Notes: a model not told the origin generated them from the letters alone. A stretch of 64,000 nucleotides of DNA from Thiomicrorhabdus chilensis DSM 12352 (GCF_000483485.1 NZ_KI519609.1:293026-357025), one strand, 5' to 3'. Shown: positions 18,148 through 28,119, counted from the stretch's first letter. Made by a program: numbers and translations.

Positions 18148-19143
18148 TCAATCAATCTCGGTGATTTCAAAACGGTTTTTCCCGCTTTTTTTGGCTTTAT
18201 AGAGCATTTCGTCGGCTCTTTCAATCCACTCTTCCGCGCTTCGGTTCGGCTTGCCGGGATGGGTGATGGCACAGCCGATACTGAGGGTCACATGGTCTGC
18301 AATGGAAGAGTGCTCATGGGGGATATTTAGCTCATTGACTGCCTGTAAAATCTCTTCGGCCATTTTCTGCACATATTCGTACTCGGTCGGCGCCAATACA
18401 ATCACAAACTCTTCACCGCCGTAGCGCGCCACATAGTCGGTTTTACGTTTCACGGTATCCTGAATCAGTTGAGCCAGTTTTTCCAGAACGGTATCACCTT
18501 CGCTGTGGCCGTAATTGTCGTTAAAAGCCTTGAAATTATCGATGTCCAAAAACAGCAGTCCGATGGGGGTGTAGGCACGACTTGAAAAATCCCATACATC
18601 CGTCAAGATTTCATCGAGCTTTCTGCGATTGTAGAGGCCGGTCAATGCATCGGTGTGGGAGAGTTTCTCAAGCTTCTCATTCTTGTCGGTCAGTTCCTGG
18701 GTTTTTTCTTCAACCAGACGTTCCAGCTTGCGGGTTTCAGTCACGTCTTCAATGATGGCACGTAAAGCTGTTTTGCCGTCAAATTGGATGCGTTTCAGGG
18801 TGACTGTGGAAAGGAATGGATCACCATTGGCTTTCTGGTGCATCCATTCAAAGCTATGCTGGCCATCCTGAAGAGTAATGTCAATCATTCGGTTTGCTTT
18901 GTCGAAAGAGTTTTGCCCATCTGGTTGAAATGCAGGGGAAATTTTAGCGGGATGAAAATTTTCGAGCTGCGATTTTTTTGTATAACCGATGAGTTTGTAG
19001 TAAGCCTGATTGTAATCCAGGTAGGTTCCCCCGGTATCGATGATGAGCATGGCCAATTCGCTGGTATCAAACAGATAACGATAATCCGCCAGTTGCCTTT
19101 TTAATCGGGTATTCTCGTCAATTAGGGCTTGAGGGTCGGTCAT
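18148..19143 (-). CDS. PAS-GGDEF diguanylate cyclase
   Basis: This soluble 331-residue protein begins with a short helix. A PAS domain (about residues 20-135, with LIIDTGGTYLDYNQAYYKLIGY) is followed by a coiled-coil linker (RLVEEKTQELTDKNEKLEKLSH) and a GGDEF domain (about 165-325). The active-site motif is GGEEF in ARYGGEEFVIVLA, and the I-site RKTD lies five residues before it, so product feedback is expected. It should make c-di-GMP from two GTP. ATG 19143 is chosen; an in-frame TTG two codons upstream is closer to AGGAAG and possible. Confidence 0.92.
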   Translation of the reverse strand: MTDPQALIDENTRLKRQLADYRYLFDTSELAMLIIDTGGTYLDYNQAYYKLIGYTKKSQLENFHPAKISPAFQPDGQNSFDKANRMIDITLQDGQHSFEWMHQKANGDPFLSTVTLKRIQFDGKTALRAIIEDVTETRKLERLVEEKTQELTDKNEKLEKLSHTDALTGLYNRRKLDEILTDVWDFSSRAYTPIGLLFLDIDNFKAFNDNYGHSEGDTVLEKLAQLIQDTVKRKTDYVARYGGEEFVIVLAPTEYEYVQKMAEEILQAVNELNIPHEHSSIADHVTLSIGCAITHPGKPNRSAEEWIERADEMLYKAKKSGKNRFEITEID

Positions 19144-19301
19144 CGGCAAAAGGCTTCCTGTCTGCGTTGTTTTTAAATATTAGCAGACACAACCCATAAA
19201 CACTATGTTTATTACCAAGCGGTGCATTTTGTAATATTGTTGAGCGGTTTAGCCGTTTCAAACCAACCTACCGGTAAGAAAATTTTGTCAGGCACACTCT
19301 C

Positions 19302-20420
19302 TTATTGCAAAGTACTTTGAAGGAACTGAATCACTTCTTCGATAGAACCTTGAAAGCAAGGGGGATGGGGGTGTTTTTGCATCTGGTAGTCGTACATCGG
19401 ATCATAGTATTCGGTCAGCAGTGTTTTGATCCAAGCCTCGTGCCCATAGGTCTCCCCGGTGCGGGCCTGCAGATCCCAGGCCTGCTGGAATTGCTTGAGG
19501 ACGCGCTGGTAACGTTCTCCGCCCAGGCGTTTTTGAATGCGGTTTAAGGCGGCTCGCATAAACTCCACCCAATCCGCTATCTGCGGGTACTCCTGTTGCG
19601 CTTCAATCACATACTCCTGAAAGGTGATTTGGATGCGTTCGGCAAGCGGGGTATCCACGATGATGCGTTGCCCGGATTTCAGGGCGTCAAATACGGATTT
19701 GGACATGGATACCGAACCGATATTACGGCCTTCGTCTTCAATCACCAGATGACGAACGGACTTTTCCATAAAACGCATCAAAGCCATCGCCAAGCGGTTC
19801 TCAAAATCGATCTGAGTCGGCTGCGGGGTCGCATGGCGACCAAACGCCGATCCCCGGTGGTGAGCGATGCCTTCCAGGTCGATGGCCTGTTCAATTTGTT
19901 GAATCACCAGGGTTTTCCCGGAGCCGGTGCGCCCCGCGAGAACCAATGGCTGGATGTCGTGCTGAACCAGCAGGCTTGGAAGGGATTCCAGGTAATCGAT
20001 CAAATAACGGCGGAACGCCTTGTAGCCACCTTTGAGACGGACAATGTCACGGCCACTGTCGGCCAGCCATTGCTGAGCGATTTTCGAGCGCATGCCACCG
20101 CGAAAGCAGTAGAGCATGGCCTCGGGATGTTGCTCCATGAATTTTGACCAGGCCTGTACACGTGGCTCCCTTACCGATTCATTGACCAGCTGGTGCCCCA
20201 ATTTTACCGCCGCCGCATTGCCGTGCTGTTTGTAACACAAGCCGACTTTCTGGCGTTCTTCATCATTCATCAGCGGCAGGTTGCTGGCCGAGGCAAACGC
20301 TCCCTGTGCAAATTCAACCGGAGCACGCACATCAATCAAAGGCGTTTGTTTTAATACAATCGATCGAAAGTCATCGGTTTGCGGCAAGCTGTCCGAAAAT
20401 TCAGTCAGTTGAACCGTCAT
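19302..20420 (-). CDS. selU: tRNA 2-selenouridine synthase SelU (MnmH)
   Basis: SelU replaces sulfur of 2-thiouridine at tRNA position 34 by selenium using selenophosphate, through a geranylated intermediate. The 372-residue protein has an N-terminal rhodanese domain with the catalytic cysteine in YCFRGGMRS (Cys105). A P-loop domain follows with GRTGSGKT (residues 163-170). The start codon overlaps the selD stop by one base (TAATG), so supply and use of selenophosphate are coupled. Two CAGGCCTG octamers (19477, 20149) lie in the gene and encode parts of QQAW and VQAW, in helical variable stretches. Confidence 0.96.
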   Translation of the reverse strand: MTVQLTEFSDSLPQTDDFRSIVLKQTPLIDVRAPVEFAQGAFASASNLPLMNDEERQKVGLCYKQHGNAAAVKLGHQLVNESVREPRVQAWSKFMEQHPEAMLYCFRGGMRSKIAQQWLADSGRDIVRLKGGYKAFRRYLIDYLESLPSLLVQHDIQPLVLAGRTGSGKTLVIQQIEQAIDLEGIAHHRGSAFGRHATPQPTQIDFENRLAMALMRFMEKSVRHLVIEDEGRNIGSVSMSKSVFDALKSGQRIIVDTPLAERIQITFQEYVIEAQQEYPQIADWVEFMRAALNRIQKRLGGERYQRVLKQFQQAWDLQARTGETYGHEAWIKTLLTEYYDPMYDYQMQKHPHPPCFQGSIEEVIQFLQSTLQ

Positions 20421-21481
20421 TATATGACCTCAACGCAATGGCTTTGCGAAGCTGCATCAACCGTCTGGCCGATGGCTTCGAGTTCCAGGCCGAACTCAGC
20501 GGCGACTTGCTTGAATTGTTCAACCGCGTCGGATCGCACCGCCGCTAGAAGCCCGCCGGAAGTTTGCGGGTCGCACAGCACCATCTTTTGGGTTTCGCTG
20601 AGGGTGTCCGCCACCTTATGGCCGTAACTGTCGAAGTTGCGACCAGTGCCGCCTGGCGTGCAGCCCTGTGCCAGATAGTCGAGCACGTTCGGCAGAATGG
20701 GAACCTTATCAAATTCGAGACGTGCGGCAATGCCGCTGCCTTCGCAGATTTCGATCAAATGTCCTAAAACGCCAAAGCCGGTGACGTCGGTTAAAGCGGT
20801 GACGCCGGAAATCTGTGCCAATTGGCTTCCGGCTTGATTCAAAGTGGTCATCGCCTCAATCGCCATTTCCAGGTGCTCAGGCTGGATTTTTTTCTGTTTT
20901 TGCGCCGTGGTCAAAATGCCAATGCCAACCGGTTTGGTCAGAAACAGTTGGCAACCGGCTTCGGCCGAGGCGTTACGTTTCAAGTGTTGGTTGTCGACGA
21001 TTCCGGTGACCGCCAAACCGAAAATCGGTTCGGGAGCGTCAATCGAATGTCCACCCGCCAACGGAATGCCGGCCGCTTCACAGGTGGCGCGGCCACCTTC
21101 AATGACCTGTTGGCCCACTTCGGGCGGCAACTTGTCGATTGGCCAGCCAAAAATCGCAATCGCCATCAAGGGCTTTCCACCCATGGCGTAGATGTCGCTG
21201 ATGGCATTGGTGGCGGCAATGCGGCCGAAGGTGTAAGGGTCGTCCACAATCGGCATAAAGAAATCGGTGGTGCTCAATACCGAGGTGCCGTTGCCCAGGT
21301 CGAATGCGGCGGCATCGTCTTTGGTGCTGTTGCCTACCAAGAGCTGTGGGTGCGGAGCAATGTCCATTTGGGTTTTGAGGATGCTGTCGAGTATTTTTGG
21401 GGAAATTTTGCAGCCGCAACCGGCACCGTGGCTGTATTCAGTCAATTTGATGGGGGTGTTTTCAGTGATATCGTGAAGCAT
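20420..21481 (-). CDS. selD: Selenophosphate synthetase SelD (selenide, water dikinase)
   Basis: SelD makes selenophosphate from selenide and ATP. The 353-residue protein has the active-site loop SHGAGCGCK with Cys22 and Lys25, equivalent to Cys17 and Lys20 of the E. coli enzyme. The active site is therefore the cysteine rather than the selenocysteine form, and no recoding is needed. Further motifs are the metal/ATP segment [54 protein letters not shown] and the C-terminal [11 protein letters not shown]. It overlaps selU by one base, so the immediate use of selenophosphate here is tRNA modification. No selA, selB or selC is visible in the window. Confidence 0.97.
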   Translation of the reverse strand: MLHDITENTPIKLTEYSHGAGCGCKISPKILDSILKTQMDIAPHPQLLVGNSTKDDAAAFDLGNGTSVLSTTDFFMPIVDDPYTFGRIAATNAISDIYAMGGKPLMAIAIFGWPIDKLPPEVGQQVIEGGRATCEAAGIPLAGGHSIDAPEPIFGLAVTGIVDNQHLKRNASAEAGCQLFLTKPVGIGILTTAQKQKKIQPEHLEMAIEAMTTLNQAGSQLAQISGVTALTDVTGFGVLGHLIEICEGSGIAARLEFDKVPILPNVLDYLAQGCTPGGTGRNFDSYGHKVADTLSETQKMVLCDPQTSGGLLAAVRSDAVEQFKQVAAEFGLELEAIGQTVDAASQSHCVEVI

Positions 21482-21529
21482 GGTCTTTCCTTATTGAATC
21501 GATTGGCAAGATGAGCAGGCCTGTTGTAT

Positions 21530-22420
21530 TTATGATCGGTTGGTTTTCTTGGGCGCGCGCTGAACAGGTGAACTTTTCGGTCTAGGCGTTCTGCTACTTT
21601 CTTTGGCTCTTGCCGGTCTGCGTGTTCTTTTTGTTTCGGTCTCTTTGGTTTTTATCTGAGTTGGGTTGGTCCCGTTTTTTGAGGTGGCGGTTTTAGTTGA
21701 ACCCGCCACGGCACGGTTGATCTCGTCCATCTCTTTTGCTGTCAGATTGCGCCACTGTCCTGGTTTTAGGTTGCCCAACTCCACCGACATAATGCGGGTG
21801 CGTTTGAGTTTGGTGACTTCATACCCAAGGTATTCGCACATGCGGCGAATTTGACGGTTCAGCCCCTGGGTGAGGATGATCTTGAAGACAAAGCGGCTGA
21901 CGATGTTCACTTTGCAAGGCTTGGTGACCGTGCCTAAAATGGGCACGCCGCGTGACATACGTTCCACGAAACGATCGCTCAGCGGTTTGTCGACGGTGAC
22001 GATGTACTCTTTGTCGTGAGCGTTTTCGGCACGCAGAATTTTATTGACGATGTCGCCGTCGCTGGTCAGGAAAATCAATCCTTCCGATGGTTTGTCGAGG
22101 CGTCCGATCGGGAATATGCGCTGTGGATGGCCGATGGCGTCGATGATATTGCCTTTGACCCGGCTTTCGGTGGAGCAGATGATGCCGATGGGTTTGTTGT
22201 AGGCGATGTAGGTGCGGTCGGATTTGTTGGCGGCGCTGGGTTTGATGGTTTTTCCGTCCACCTCAACCTTGTCGCCGGGCTGCACCTTGGTGCCTAGTTC
22301 GGGTATTTTGCCGTTGATTTTGACACGGTTTTGCTCAATCAGTTTATCCGCTTCGCGCCGGGAACAAAATCCAGATTCGCTGATGAATTTGTTGAGTCTT
22401 TTTCCACTGCTGCTGGTCAC
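21530..22420 (-). CDS. rluF: 23S rRNA pseudouridine synthase RluF-like
   Basis: This RsuA/RluB/RluF-family enzyme of 296 residues has an N-terminal S4 RNA-binding domain (KRLNKFISESGFCSRREADKLIEQNRVKINGK). The catalytic domain has the aspartate in IGRLDKPSEGLIFLTSDGDIVN and the conserved LTQGLNRQIRRMCEYLGY. The sequence around the catalytic Asp and the length fit RluF (E. coli modifies U2604) better than RsuA. A basic tail of about 70 residues (TRRPARAKESS, RAPKKTNRS) is a likely disordered RNA-binding extension. GTG 22420 is chosen because AGGA lies six bases upstream and the S4 domain begins right after; the open frame upstream lacks a convincing start and overlaps the divergent gene. Confidence 0.88.
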   Translation of the reverse strand: MTSSSGKRLNKFISESGFCSRREADKLIEQNRVKINGKIPELGTKVQPGDKVEVDGKTIKPSAANKSDRTYIAYNKPIGIICSTESRVKGNIIDAIGHPQRIFPIGRLDKPSEGLIFLTSDGDIVNKILRAENAHDKEYIVTVDKPLSDRFVERMSRGVPILGTVTKPCKVNIVSRFVFKIILTQGLNRQIRRMCEYLGYEVTKLKRTRIMSVELGNLKPGQWRNLTAKEMDEINRAVAGSTKTATSKNGTNPTQIKTKETETKRTRRPARAKESSRTPRPKSSPVQRAPKKTNRS

Positions 22421-22669
22421 TAAGAGTCCTGTTGCTTCCTGTTGTTTCACTTCAATTGATGTAAAGCCATTTCTAGTAGCTATTTTGAATGATTTGTGAA
22501 TATTTTGCTGAGTTTTATGCAGCACAAAATAAAAAGGACGGTCAGCCCAAGTGCGTTTGCATAAAATGATCGTCGCCAGGCTTTGTCTAGTCGGTTCATA
22601 GTTTTTTCGCGATTGATGGGCCGGCAAGGTATCATATTGCCCATTATGAATCACATTAAGGCGAATGTT

Positions 22670-23497
22670 ATGGCACAGATCGGACAGGTAAATCGACTCA
22701 AGGTGGTTAAGGAAGTTGAATTCGGATTGTATTTGGATGGCGGTGACTTGGGGGAAATCCTGCTTCCTAACCGTTATGTGCCAGACAGCGCTAAATTGGG
22801 CGAAAAACTGGAAGTGTTTGTTTACCAGGATTCCCAAGACCGACTGGTGGCGACCAGCGAAAAACCGCTGGTCTCGGTCGGCGAAGTGGCGTTTTTGAAG
22901 GTCAACCAGGTCAATCGCACCGGTGCATTTCTGGACTGGGGCATGCCTAAAGACCTTTTGGTGCCGTTTGCCGAACAGCGGGTTCCGATGGAAGAGGGGC
23001 GTTCCTATTGTGTTTATGTCTATGTCGACAGCAGTGGGCGTATTGCCGCGTCCAGCAAATTGAGCCTGTTTCTGAAAGAGACCAATACCGATTTCAAAAG
23101 CGGTCAGGAAGTCAGTCTGTTGGTGGCAAGCCGCAGCAACTTGGGCTATACCGCCGTCATCAATGGCACCCATTTGGGTTTGATCCACAATTCAGATATT
23201 CTGCAGCCCTTGCGTATGGGGCAGAAAATGAAAGGCTACATCAAAGGTATTCGCCCCGATTTGAAAATCAATCTGACATTGCAGAAGCAAGGTCGCGAAG
23301 GGCGTGAGGAACTGGCCGAACAGATTCTGGCTCATTTAGCTGAGAATCAAGGGCGTTCGACACTTACCGACAAGAGCTCACCTGAAGCCATATTTAAGCA
23401 GTACCGTGTCAGTAAGGCGCGTTATAAGAAGACGCTGGGGCAGTTGTATAAAGCGCGCAAAATCGCCATTGAACCCGATCATATTGCTCTGCTGTGA
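22670..23497 (+). CDS. CvfB/YitL-like S1 RNA-binding protein
   Basis: This 275-residue protein has repeated S1-type OB domains (about residues 5-60, 70-130 and 145-210). Motifs include GLYLDGGDLGEILLPNRY, GAFLDWGMPKDLLVPFAEQ and the degenerate GYTAVINGTHLGLIHNSDI, and a winged-helix-like C-terminus follows (EAIFKQYRVSKARYKKTLGQLYK). This is the CvfB architecture; CvfB binds RNA and affects virulence gene expression in Firmicutes, and the proteobacterial role is unknown. ATG 22670 is preferred because AAGG lies eight bases before it; ATGs at 22583 and 22646 are also in frame. Confidence 0.87.
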   Translation: MAQIGQVNRLKVVKEVEFGLYLDGGDLGEILLPNRYVPDSAKLGEKLEVFVYQDSQDRLVATSEKPLVSVGEVAFLKVNQVNRTGAFLDWGMPKDLLVPFAEQRVPMEEGRSYCVYVYVDSSGRIAASSKLSLFLKETNTDFKSGQEVSLLVASRSNLGYTAVINGTHLGLIHNSDILQPLRMGQKMKGYIKGIRPDLKINLTLQKQGREGREELAEQILAHLAENQGRSTLTDKSSPEAIFKQYRVSKARYKKTLGQLYKARKIAIEPDHIALL

Positions 23498-23533
23498 TGT
23501 TCAAGGGGGGGGCTTGTGGAATGGATGCATGCC

Positions 23534-24604
23534 TCAAGATTGAACCTGAATGCCATGTGAACTTTTGGCCTGATACATTTTTTGATCGGCTTCATTGATT
23601 AGGGTGGCCGCATCGCTATATTGGTTGGGGCCCGTCTGTGCGAGGCCGATGCTGATTGAAAAGTCCGGGTATTCTTGTGAAAACTTGTCTGTAATTTTTT
23701 GGCAGACCGTTTGGGCATCGTCGAGTGAGCAGTCCGGCAAGATCACACAGAATTCGTCCCCACCACAGCGGCACGGCAGGTCGGAGTCGCGAATGGTATG
23801 CAACAGGACTTGACCGATGAATTTCAGGACCTCATCGCCCTTTAAGTGACCATGAAGATCGTTGATCTGTTTGAAATCATCGACATCAAAATATAAAAGG
23901 GTCAGGGGAGTGTTGTGGCGTTGCGCCAAAGCCAGCTCTTTTTTGAAAATCTCTTGCATGAACCCTTGGTTGTAGAGGTTGGTCAGGGGGTCATGTTTGG
24001 TCTGTTCTTCGAGTTGTTTGGTGCGCTCGGCCACGGTGACTTCGAGACTGCTTGCATAGTCTTCGGCTCTTTGTTTGGCGGCCTCTACCTCGCCGATAAG
24101 GCAGTCGATGTAGGTGTCGAAGACCAGGGTGATGTCAAAATAGAGCAGTTTATCCAATGCGTTGAGCGTAGCATCTAAGACTTGGCTGTTTTGAATCTCT
24201 TTGCTTAAGGTGGCGGAAATCAACTCTTTCAAGCTCTTGACCGCAGACAGATAGAGTTTGGGTTCCACGCCTATGCGTTTATGAATCATCCCGATGCGCA
24301 AACGATTATTCACATAATCGTGACCGTATTGCCCAGTAAACAGGTCAATAACATAGTGTCGTTGAGCGGCATTCAAACGGCTCAAGGTGTCGGCATCGCC
24401 AATCAATAAGGCGATTTCATCAATTGCGGTTTGGCGTTGATAAAATTCTTCTACAATCTGGTCGATATTGTTTTCGATGAGGGTCTTTTGCTGGCTTAAC
24501 AAATTCAGGTCATTCTGACTGAGTTCCAATAATGCCATGCGTTGCGAAATTTCGGTATCGCTCATCTGTAGTTGTTCAAACAGCGTCTTGTCGGTTCTTG
24601 GCAT
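23534..24604 (-). CDS. Globin-coupled diguanylate cyclase (protoglobin-GGDEF)
   Basis: This 356-residue soluble oxygen-sensor candidate has an N-terminal protoglobin-type domain (about residues 10-160). The conserved segment YVNNRLRIGMIHKRIGVEP contains the likely proximal haem histidine in IHKR. A helical linker with a coiled coil (VEAAKQRAEDYASSLEVTVAER) leads to a GGDEF domain (about 190-350). The motif CRCGGDEFCVIL is intact, with an RDSD I-site five residues upstream. By analogy with DosC/YddV, O2 binding to haem would tune c-di-GMP synthesis. ATG 24604 has GGGAG six bases upstream; the ATG at 24688 lacks a ribosome-binding site. Confidence 0.9.
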   Translation of the reverse strand: MPRTDKTLFEQLQMSDTEISQRMALLELSQNDLNLLSQQKTLIENNIDQIVEEFYQRQTAIDEIALLIGDADTLSRLNAAQRHYVIDLFTGQYGHDYVNNRLRIGMIHKRIGVEPKLYLSAVKSLKELISATLSKEIQNSQVLDATLNALDKLLYFDITLVFDTYIDCLIGEVEAAKQRAEDYASSLEVTVAERTKQLEEQTKHDPLTNLYNQGFMQEIFKKELALAQRHNTPLTLLYFDVDDFKQINDLHGHLKGDEVLKFIGQVLLHTIRDSDLPCRCGGDEFCVILPDCSLDDAQTVCQKITDKFSQEYPDFSISIGLAQTGPNQYSDAATLINEADQKMYQAKSSHGIQVQS

Positions 24605-24819
24605 TTTGGCTCCCGGGGATGCATTCACAATCCAGTCAGAAAGATACGCAATAATTCCAATATTACAGGCTTTTTCCCTGTTTTGCATCCATTGAATGCA
24701 TGAAAATGAGATAAAATTACGCCATAAGTCAATGAATCAATGGCTGTTTGGGCCTGTGCCGCTTCTGTCCGTTTGGGAATCGGTTAAGCCACTAGCCGAA
24801 TAGATGTTTTAGGAGAAAA

Positions 24820-25470
24820 ATGGGCAGAAAAACGCTGAAAAAAACGTCTCATAAAAAACCGCTAAAAAACAGCAGGCCTGCCCATTCTTCAATGGGTGAA
24901 GTGCGCATTATCGGTGGAGATTGGCGTGGCCGTAAACTGCCGGTGCGCACCGCCCAAGGCCTGCGCCCGACGTCGGATCGAGTGCGTGAAACCCTGTTCA
25001 ATTGGTTGCAGTTCGAAATCCCGGGCGCCCGCTGTTTGGATGTGTTTGCCGGATCCGGGGCCTTGGGCTTTGAAGCCTTGTCACGCGGCGCCATACAGGT
25101 GACCTTTCTGGAGATGGATGGCGCCAATGCCAAGCAGTTGCAAGCCAATTTGTCGACCTTGAAAGTCGAACGTACCGAACACGCCGAGGTGGTGTTGACC
25201 GACAGCCTGCAGTTTTTGGCAAAACCGGCTGAACAGCCGTTTGATGTGGTTTTTCTGGATCCTCCGTTCCAACAAGGCCTGATGCAGCCCGCAGTGGATC
25301 GGCTGTTTGATCACGGCTATGTCAAGAATGAACAGGCCTGGTTGTATATCGAGCAGGAAAAAGAACTGGATTGGCCACAGCTTCCTGAGGGGTGGGTGTG
25401 TTTTCGTGAAAAAACCACTTCTCAAGTGCGTTTTGGCCTGTGGTGTCGCGAATCACTGGACGGCGATTAA
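24820..25470 (+). CDS. rsmD: 16S rRNA m2G966 methyltransferase RsmD
   Basis: RsmD methylates G966 of 16S rRNA in the 30S subunit using SAM. The 216-residue protein has the family N-terminus VRIIGGDWRGRKLPV, then GLRPTSDRVRETLFNWL, the SAM-binding CLDVFAGSGALGFEALSRGA and the catalytic DPPF in VVFLDPPF. It has an extra basic stretch of about 25 residues at the N-terminus, which holds a CAGGCCTG octamer (24873-24880) encoding part of SRPAH. A second octamer (25333-25340) encodes EQAW. Its stop overlaps the stop of the convergent DUF2789 gene by two bases. Confidence 0.96.
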   Translation: MGRKTLKKTSHKKPLKNSRPAHSSMGEVRIIGGDWRGRKLPVRTAQGLRPTSDRVRETLFNWLQFEIPGARCLDVFAGSGALGFEALSRGAIQVTFLEMDGANAKQLQANLSTLKVERTEHAEVVLTDSLQFLAKPAEQPFDVVFLDPPFQQGLMQPAVDRLFDHGYVKNEQAWLYIEQEKELDWPQLPEGWVCFREKTTSQVRFGLWCRESLDGD

Positions 25471-25700
25471 GCACGCAACATGGCGTCCAGTTGATCGACC
25501 ACTTCCGCCCAGTCGGCATCGTCGCTGATCGCTTCGGCTAAAAAAGCCGCTTGCGAGGGAGTCCAAAACGGAGCCTGCGCTAAGGGCGTGGTGTTGGCGA
25601 TGGTTTTATGGGTTTCGATAAAGGTTTCTATTTCACTTTCCGAACTGGGCAGTCCGAGCTGTTCAAATAAGGCATTGAGGCTATGTACCGGTGCTTCCAT
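25467..25700 (-). CDS. DUF2789 family small protein
   Basis: This 77-residue acidic protein begins MEAPVHSLNALFEQLGLPSS and ends QLDAMLRA, a pattern I recognise as DUF2789. The function is unknown. ATG 25700 follows TAGGAGA at good spacing, which sets the start; the longer frame upstream is rejected. It converges on rsmD with interlocked stop codons. Confidence 0.82.
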   Translation of the reverse strand: MEAPVHSLNALFEQLGLPSSESEIETFIETHKTIANTTPLAQAPFWTPSQAAFLAEAISDDADWAEVVDQLDAMLRA

Positions 25701-25865
25701 GATGACTCTCCTAAATCGAATATAGAGATTCAAGCGTTTTTAAAGCTTGAAGTTTTATCATAACCTTTTGCTAAGCAAGCGCAATCCCAATTTATCTGAA
25801 GCCTGACGGGTGCAAAGGTCTTTTAATCCAGTTATCATAGGCGAAAAGAGGCCTGTGAATGGTGA

Positions 25866-26402
<537 letters not shown>

Positions 26403-26437
26403 AATCCAGAAACAAACGCGGACAAGCCCAAACTGAA

Positions 26438-26893
26438 CTAACGGTTAACGGTTTCCAGGTAGTAGGGGATTTGAATTTGTCGGTCATTCGCCTGATGAAT
26501 GATGAGCGTGATTTGCCACTGCATGGTCTGGTTGGTGCAAAAGGCCAGCATGGAGGTGCCCACATAATGGTCGGGTTTGGTCGACGTCAAGGTCACGCGA
26601 TTGTAGCCCATGTACATATTCACGCCGGAAATATCCAGCTCGACTTTTTCAGCGCTTAGGTTCTGCAGCTCAACTTCAATGCCCAGCGGCTTTGCGATCG
26701 GAATCGGATGGGGGCTGATTTTAAGGCTTACCGAGGCCTTGCCCATGGTTGCGCGGCAGCTTTCGCGGTGCAGGTCGCAATCCTGGACGGCAGGCCACTG
26801 CGAGACTTTGCCGGAGTCCGACTGTTCGCAGCTTGTCAGGCTCAAGAGCGCCACCAGGCCTGCTAAAATTGAGAACCATTTTTTTGTTTTCAT
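26438..26893 (-). CDS. Hypothetical lipoprotein
   Basis: This 151-residue protein has a lipobox (LLSLTSC) near residue 22, so the mature protein is probably membrane-anchored by a lipidated cysteine. The mature part has further cysteines (QDCDLHRESC and AFCTNQ) and a beta-rich pattern (VSLKISPHPIPIAKPLGIEVELQN) reminiscent of small Ig-like periplasmic domains. I do not recognise a named family. It ends 35 bp from the HPP gene, which is upstream on the same strand, so both may be co-transcribed. A CAGGCCTG octamer (26855-26862) encodes AGL in the signal peptide. Confidence 0.75.
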   Translation of the reverse strand: MKTKKWFSILAGLVALLSLTSCEQSDSGKVSQWPAVQDCDLHRESCRATMGKASVSLKISPHPIPIAKPLGIEVELQNLSAEKVELDISGVNMYMGYNRVTLTSTKPDHYVGTSMLAFCTNQTMQWQITLIIHQANDRQIQIPYYLETVNR

Positions 26894-26929
26894 GCTGGAA
26901 TCATACTGCCTTTTAAATAAGCACTCAAT

Positions 26930-27883
26930 TTAATTTTCGGGGCTGGGTTTGCGAATCCAGCAGCCGGCCTCTTCAATCATTTCATATTTGGCCCAGTCTG
27001 CAAATTCTGCACGCGTCAGGCAATCACTGCGTTTTGGGGCCTGCCCCGCGATCTGCCTGAAAATCACAAAATCCTTATCGGGGTTCTCATTGGGCGACTC
27101 ATCAATGATGCGGCGCATGCTCCACTCTTTGCCTAAACGGCCGTTGCTGTAGACCCTGCCGAGCTGGATATCACCGGCTTGAAGTTGGGTTTTGGCGGCA
27201 TTGAGATTGGCCAGTTCAAAGATGCGTCGCAGTTCGTATTCGTTGACATCCACAAAGGAGTCGATCTGTTTGAGGGCGGCCAGAAAGTCCTCGTGTGAAA
27301 TGCCGTCCTGCTGCTGGCTTTGGGACGCGGGCTCAATGTGCTTTTGTCGCCAAAAGGCCGGATAGCGGCGCCAGTGGAACAAGGAGTTAAAGAGGATGGC
27401 GATCACCAGAATTGCGATGACGTTAAGCAGCACCGGCGTAAGCACGAACTGATAACCGAGTTGATGAATGCTTTCGCCGCCGATTACCGCAGTCAAGGCG
27501 GTGGCGCCGCCCGGCGGATGGATGCAGTTAAGGTAGTACATGGCTCCGATGGTCAAGCCGACGGCACCGCCGGCCGCCATAAAAGGGTCGCTGATCCACA
27601 TCGCACAGGAGACTCCGATCACGGCCGCAACCAGGTGGCCGCCCAATAGCGGCCACGGCTGGGACAAAGGGCCGTGCGGTACGGCAAACAGCAGAACCGC
27701 TGACGCGCCCATAGAGGCGATGATTCCCAGGCTGGCATCAAGTTGCAAAAAGGTTTGGCTGATGACCATAACCACAAACAGGGCGATGAATCCTCCCAGG
27801 GCGGAAAGAATCTTTTCACTGTGGCTGACGGGCGAGGGCTGTAGCCCGATGAAAGTTTGTAAGCGCTGGATGAGGTTTCGCAT
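26930..27883 (-). CDS. HPP family integral membrane protein
   Basis: This 317-residue protein has an N-terminal half with about five hydrophobic segments. It carries the family hallmark HPP in CIHPPGGATALTAVIGG plus the typical MGASAVLLFAVPHGPLSQPW. The C-terminal ~130 residues are soluble and of unknown type. HPP proteins are proposed transporters; a plant chloroplast member has been linked to nitrite uptake. The ATG at 27883 precedes MRNLIQRLQTF. Confidence 0.85.
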   Translation of the reverse strand: MRNLIQRLQTFIGLQPSPVSHSEKILSALGGFIALFVVMVISQTFLQLDASLGIIASMGASAVLLFAVPHGPLSQPWPLLGGHLVAAVIGVSCAMWISDPFMAAGGAVGLTIGAMYYLNCIHPPGGATALTAVIGGESIHQLGYQFVLTPVLLNVIAILVIAILFNSLFHWRRYPAFWRQKHIEPASQSQQQDGISHEDFLAALKQIDSFVDVNEYELRRIFELANLNAAKTQLQAGDIQLGRVYSNGRLGKEWSMRRIIDESPNENPDKDFVIFRQIAGQAPKRSDCLTRAEFADWAKYEMIEEAGCWIRKPSPEN

Positions 27884-28061
27884 GGTGCTCTCTTGAAAGG
27901 CGTGTTTGGCTTATTTTTATGGACGGACTGTTGTAAGGCAAGAAAATAACATGGTGTCGATGGTTACGCAATATTGGCAGGCCTGTCAAAAGAACCTTTC
28001 TGAATGAGGGGGGGTAAAAGTCGAATTGCCGGCTGAACAGCGGATGCCCGCTAGGAAAGGG

Positions 28062-28089
28062 TTGACATGTCGTTTTGCGGCTTTATAAT
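28062..28089 (+). promoter_or_regulatory. Consensus sigma-70 promoter of the modE-like gene
   Basis: TTGACA (28062-28067) and TATAAT (28084-28089) are both perfect consensus hexamers with 16-bp spacing. The transcription start would fall near 28096, inside the operator-like repeat at 28094-28110, so repression by steric block is plausible. Confidence 0.8.
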
Positions 28090-28093
28090 CCTT

Positions 28094-28110
28094 CGTTATG
28101 TACATAAGGT
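28094..28110. promoter_or_regulatory. Putative ModE operator, copy 1
   Basis: CGTTATGTACATAAGGT matches copy 2 at 28964-28980 (CGATATGTATATAAGGT) at 15 of 17 positions. The CGNTATNTA half-site resembles the E. coli ModE box. It overlaps the predicted transcription start of the regulator gene, implying autoregulation. Confidence 0.6.
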
Positions 28111-28119
28111 AATAATGAG

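Noticed and set aside
22421-23188. N-terminal extension of the RluF frame to 552 codons
   Set aside because: The S4 domain begins after GTG 22420, which has a good ribosome-binding site; the extension overlaps the divergent CvfB-like gene antisense.
21530-23497. Long antisense open frames inside many genes (for example opposite selD, rluF, ovoA and dfp)
   Set aside because: They mirror codon usage of real genes on the other strand, carry no family motifs and lack ribosome-binding sites.
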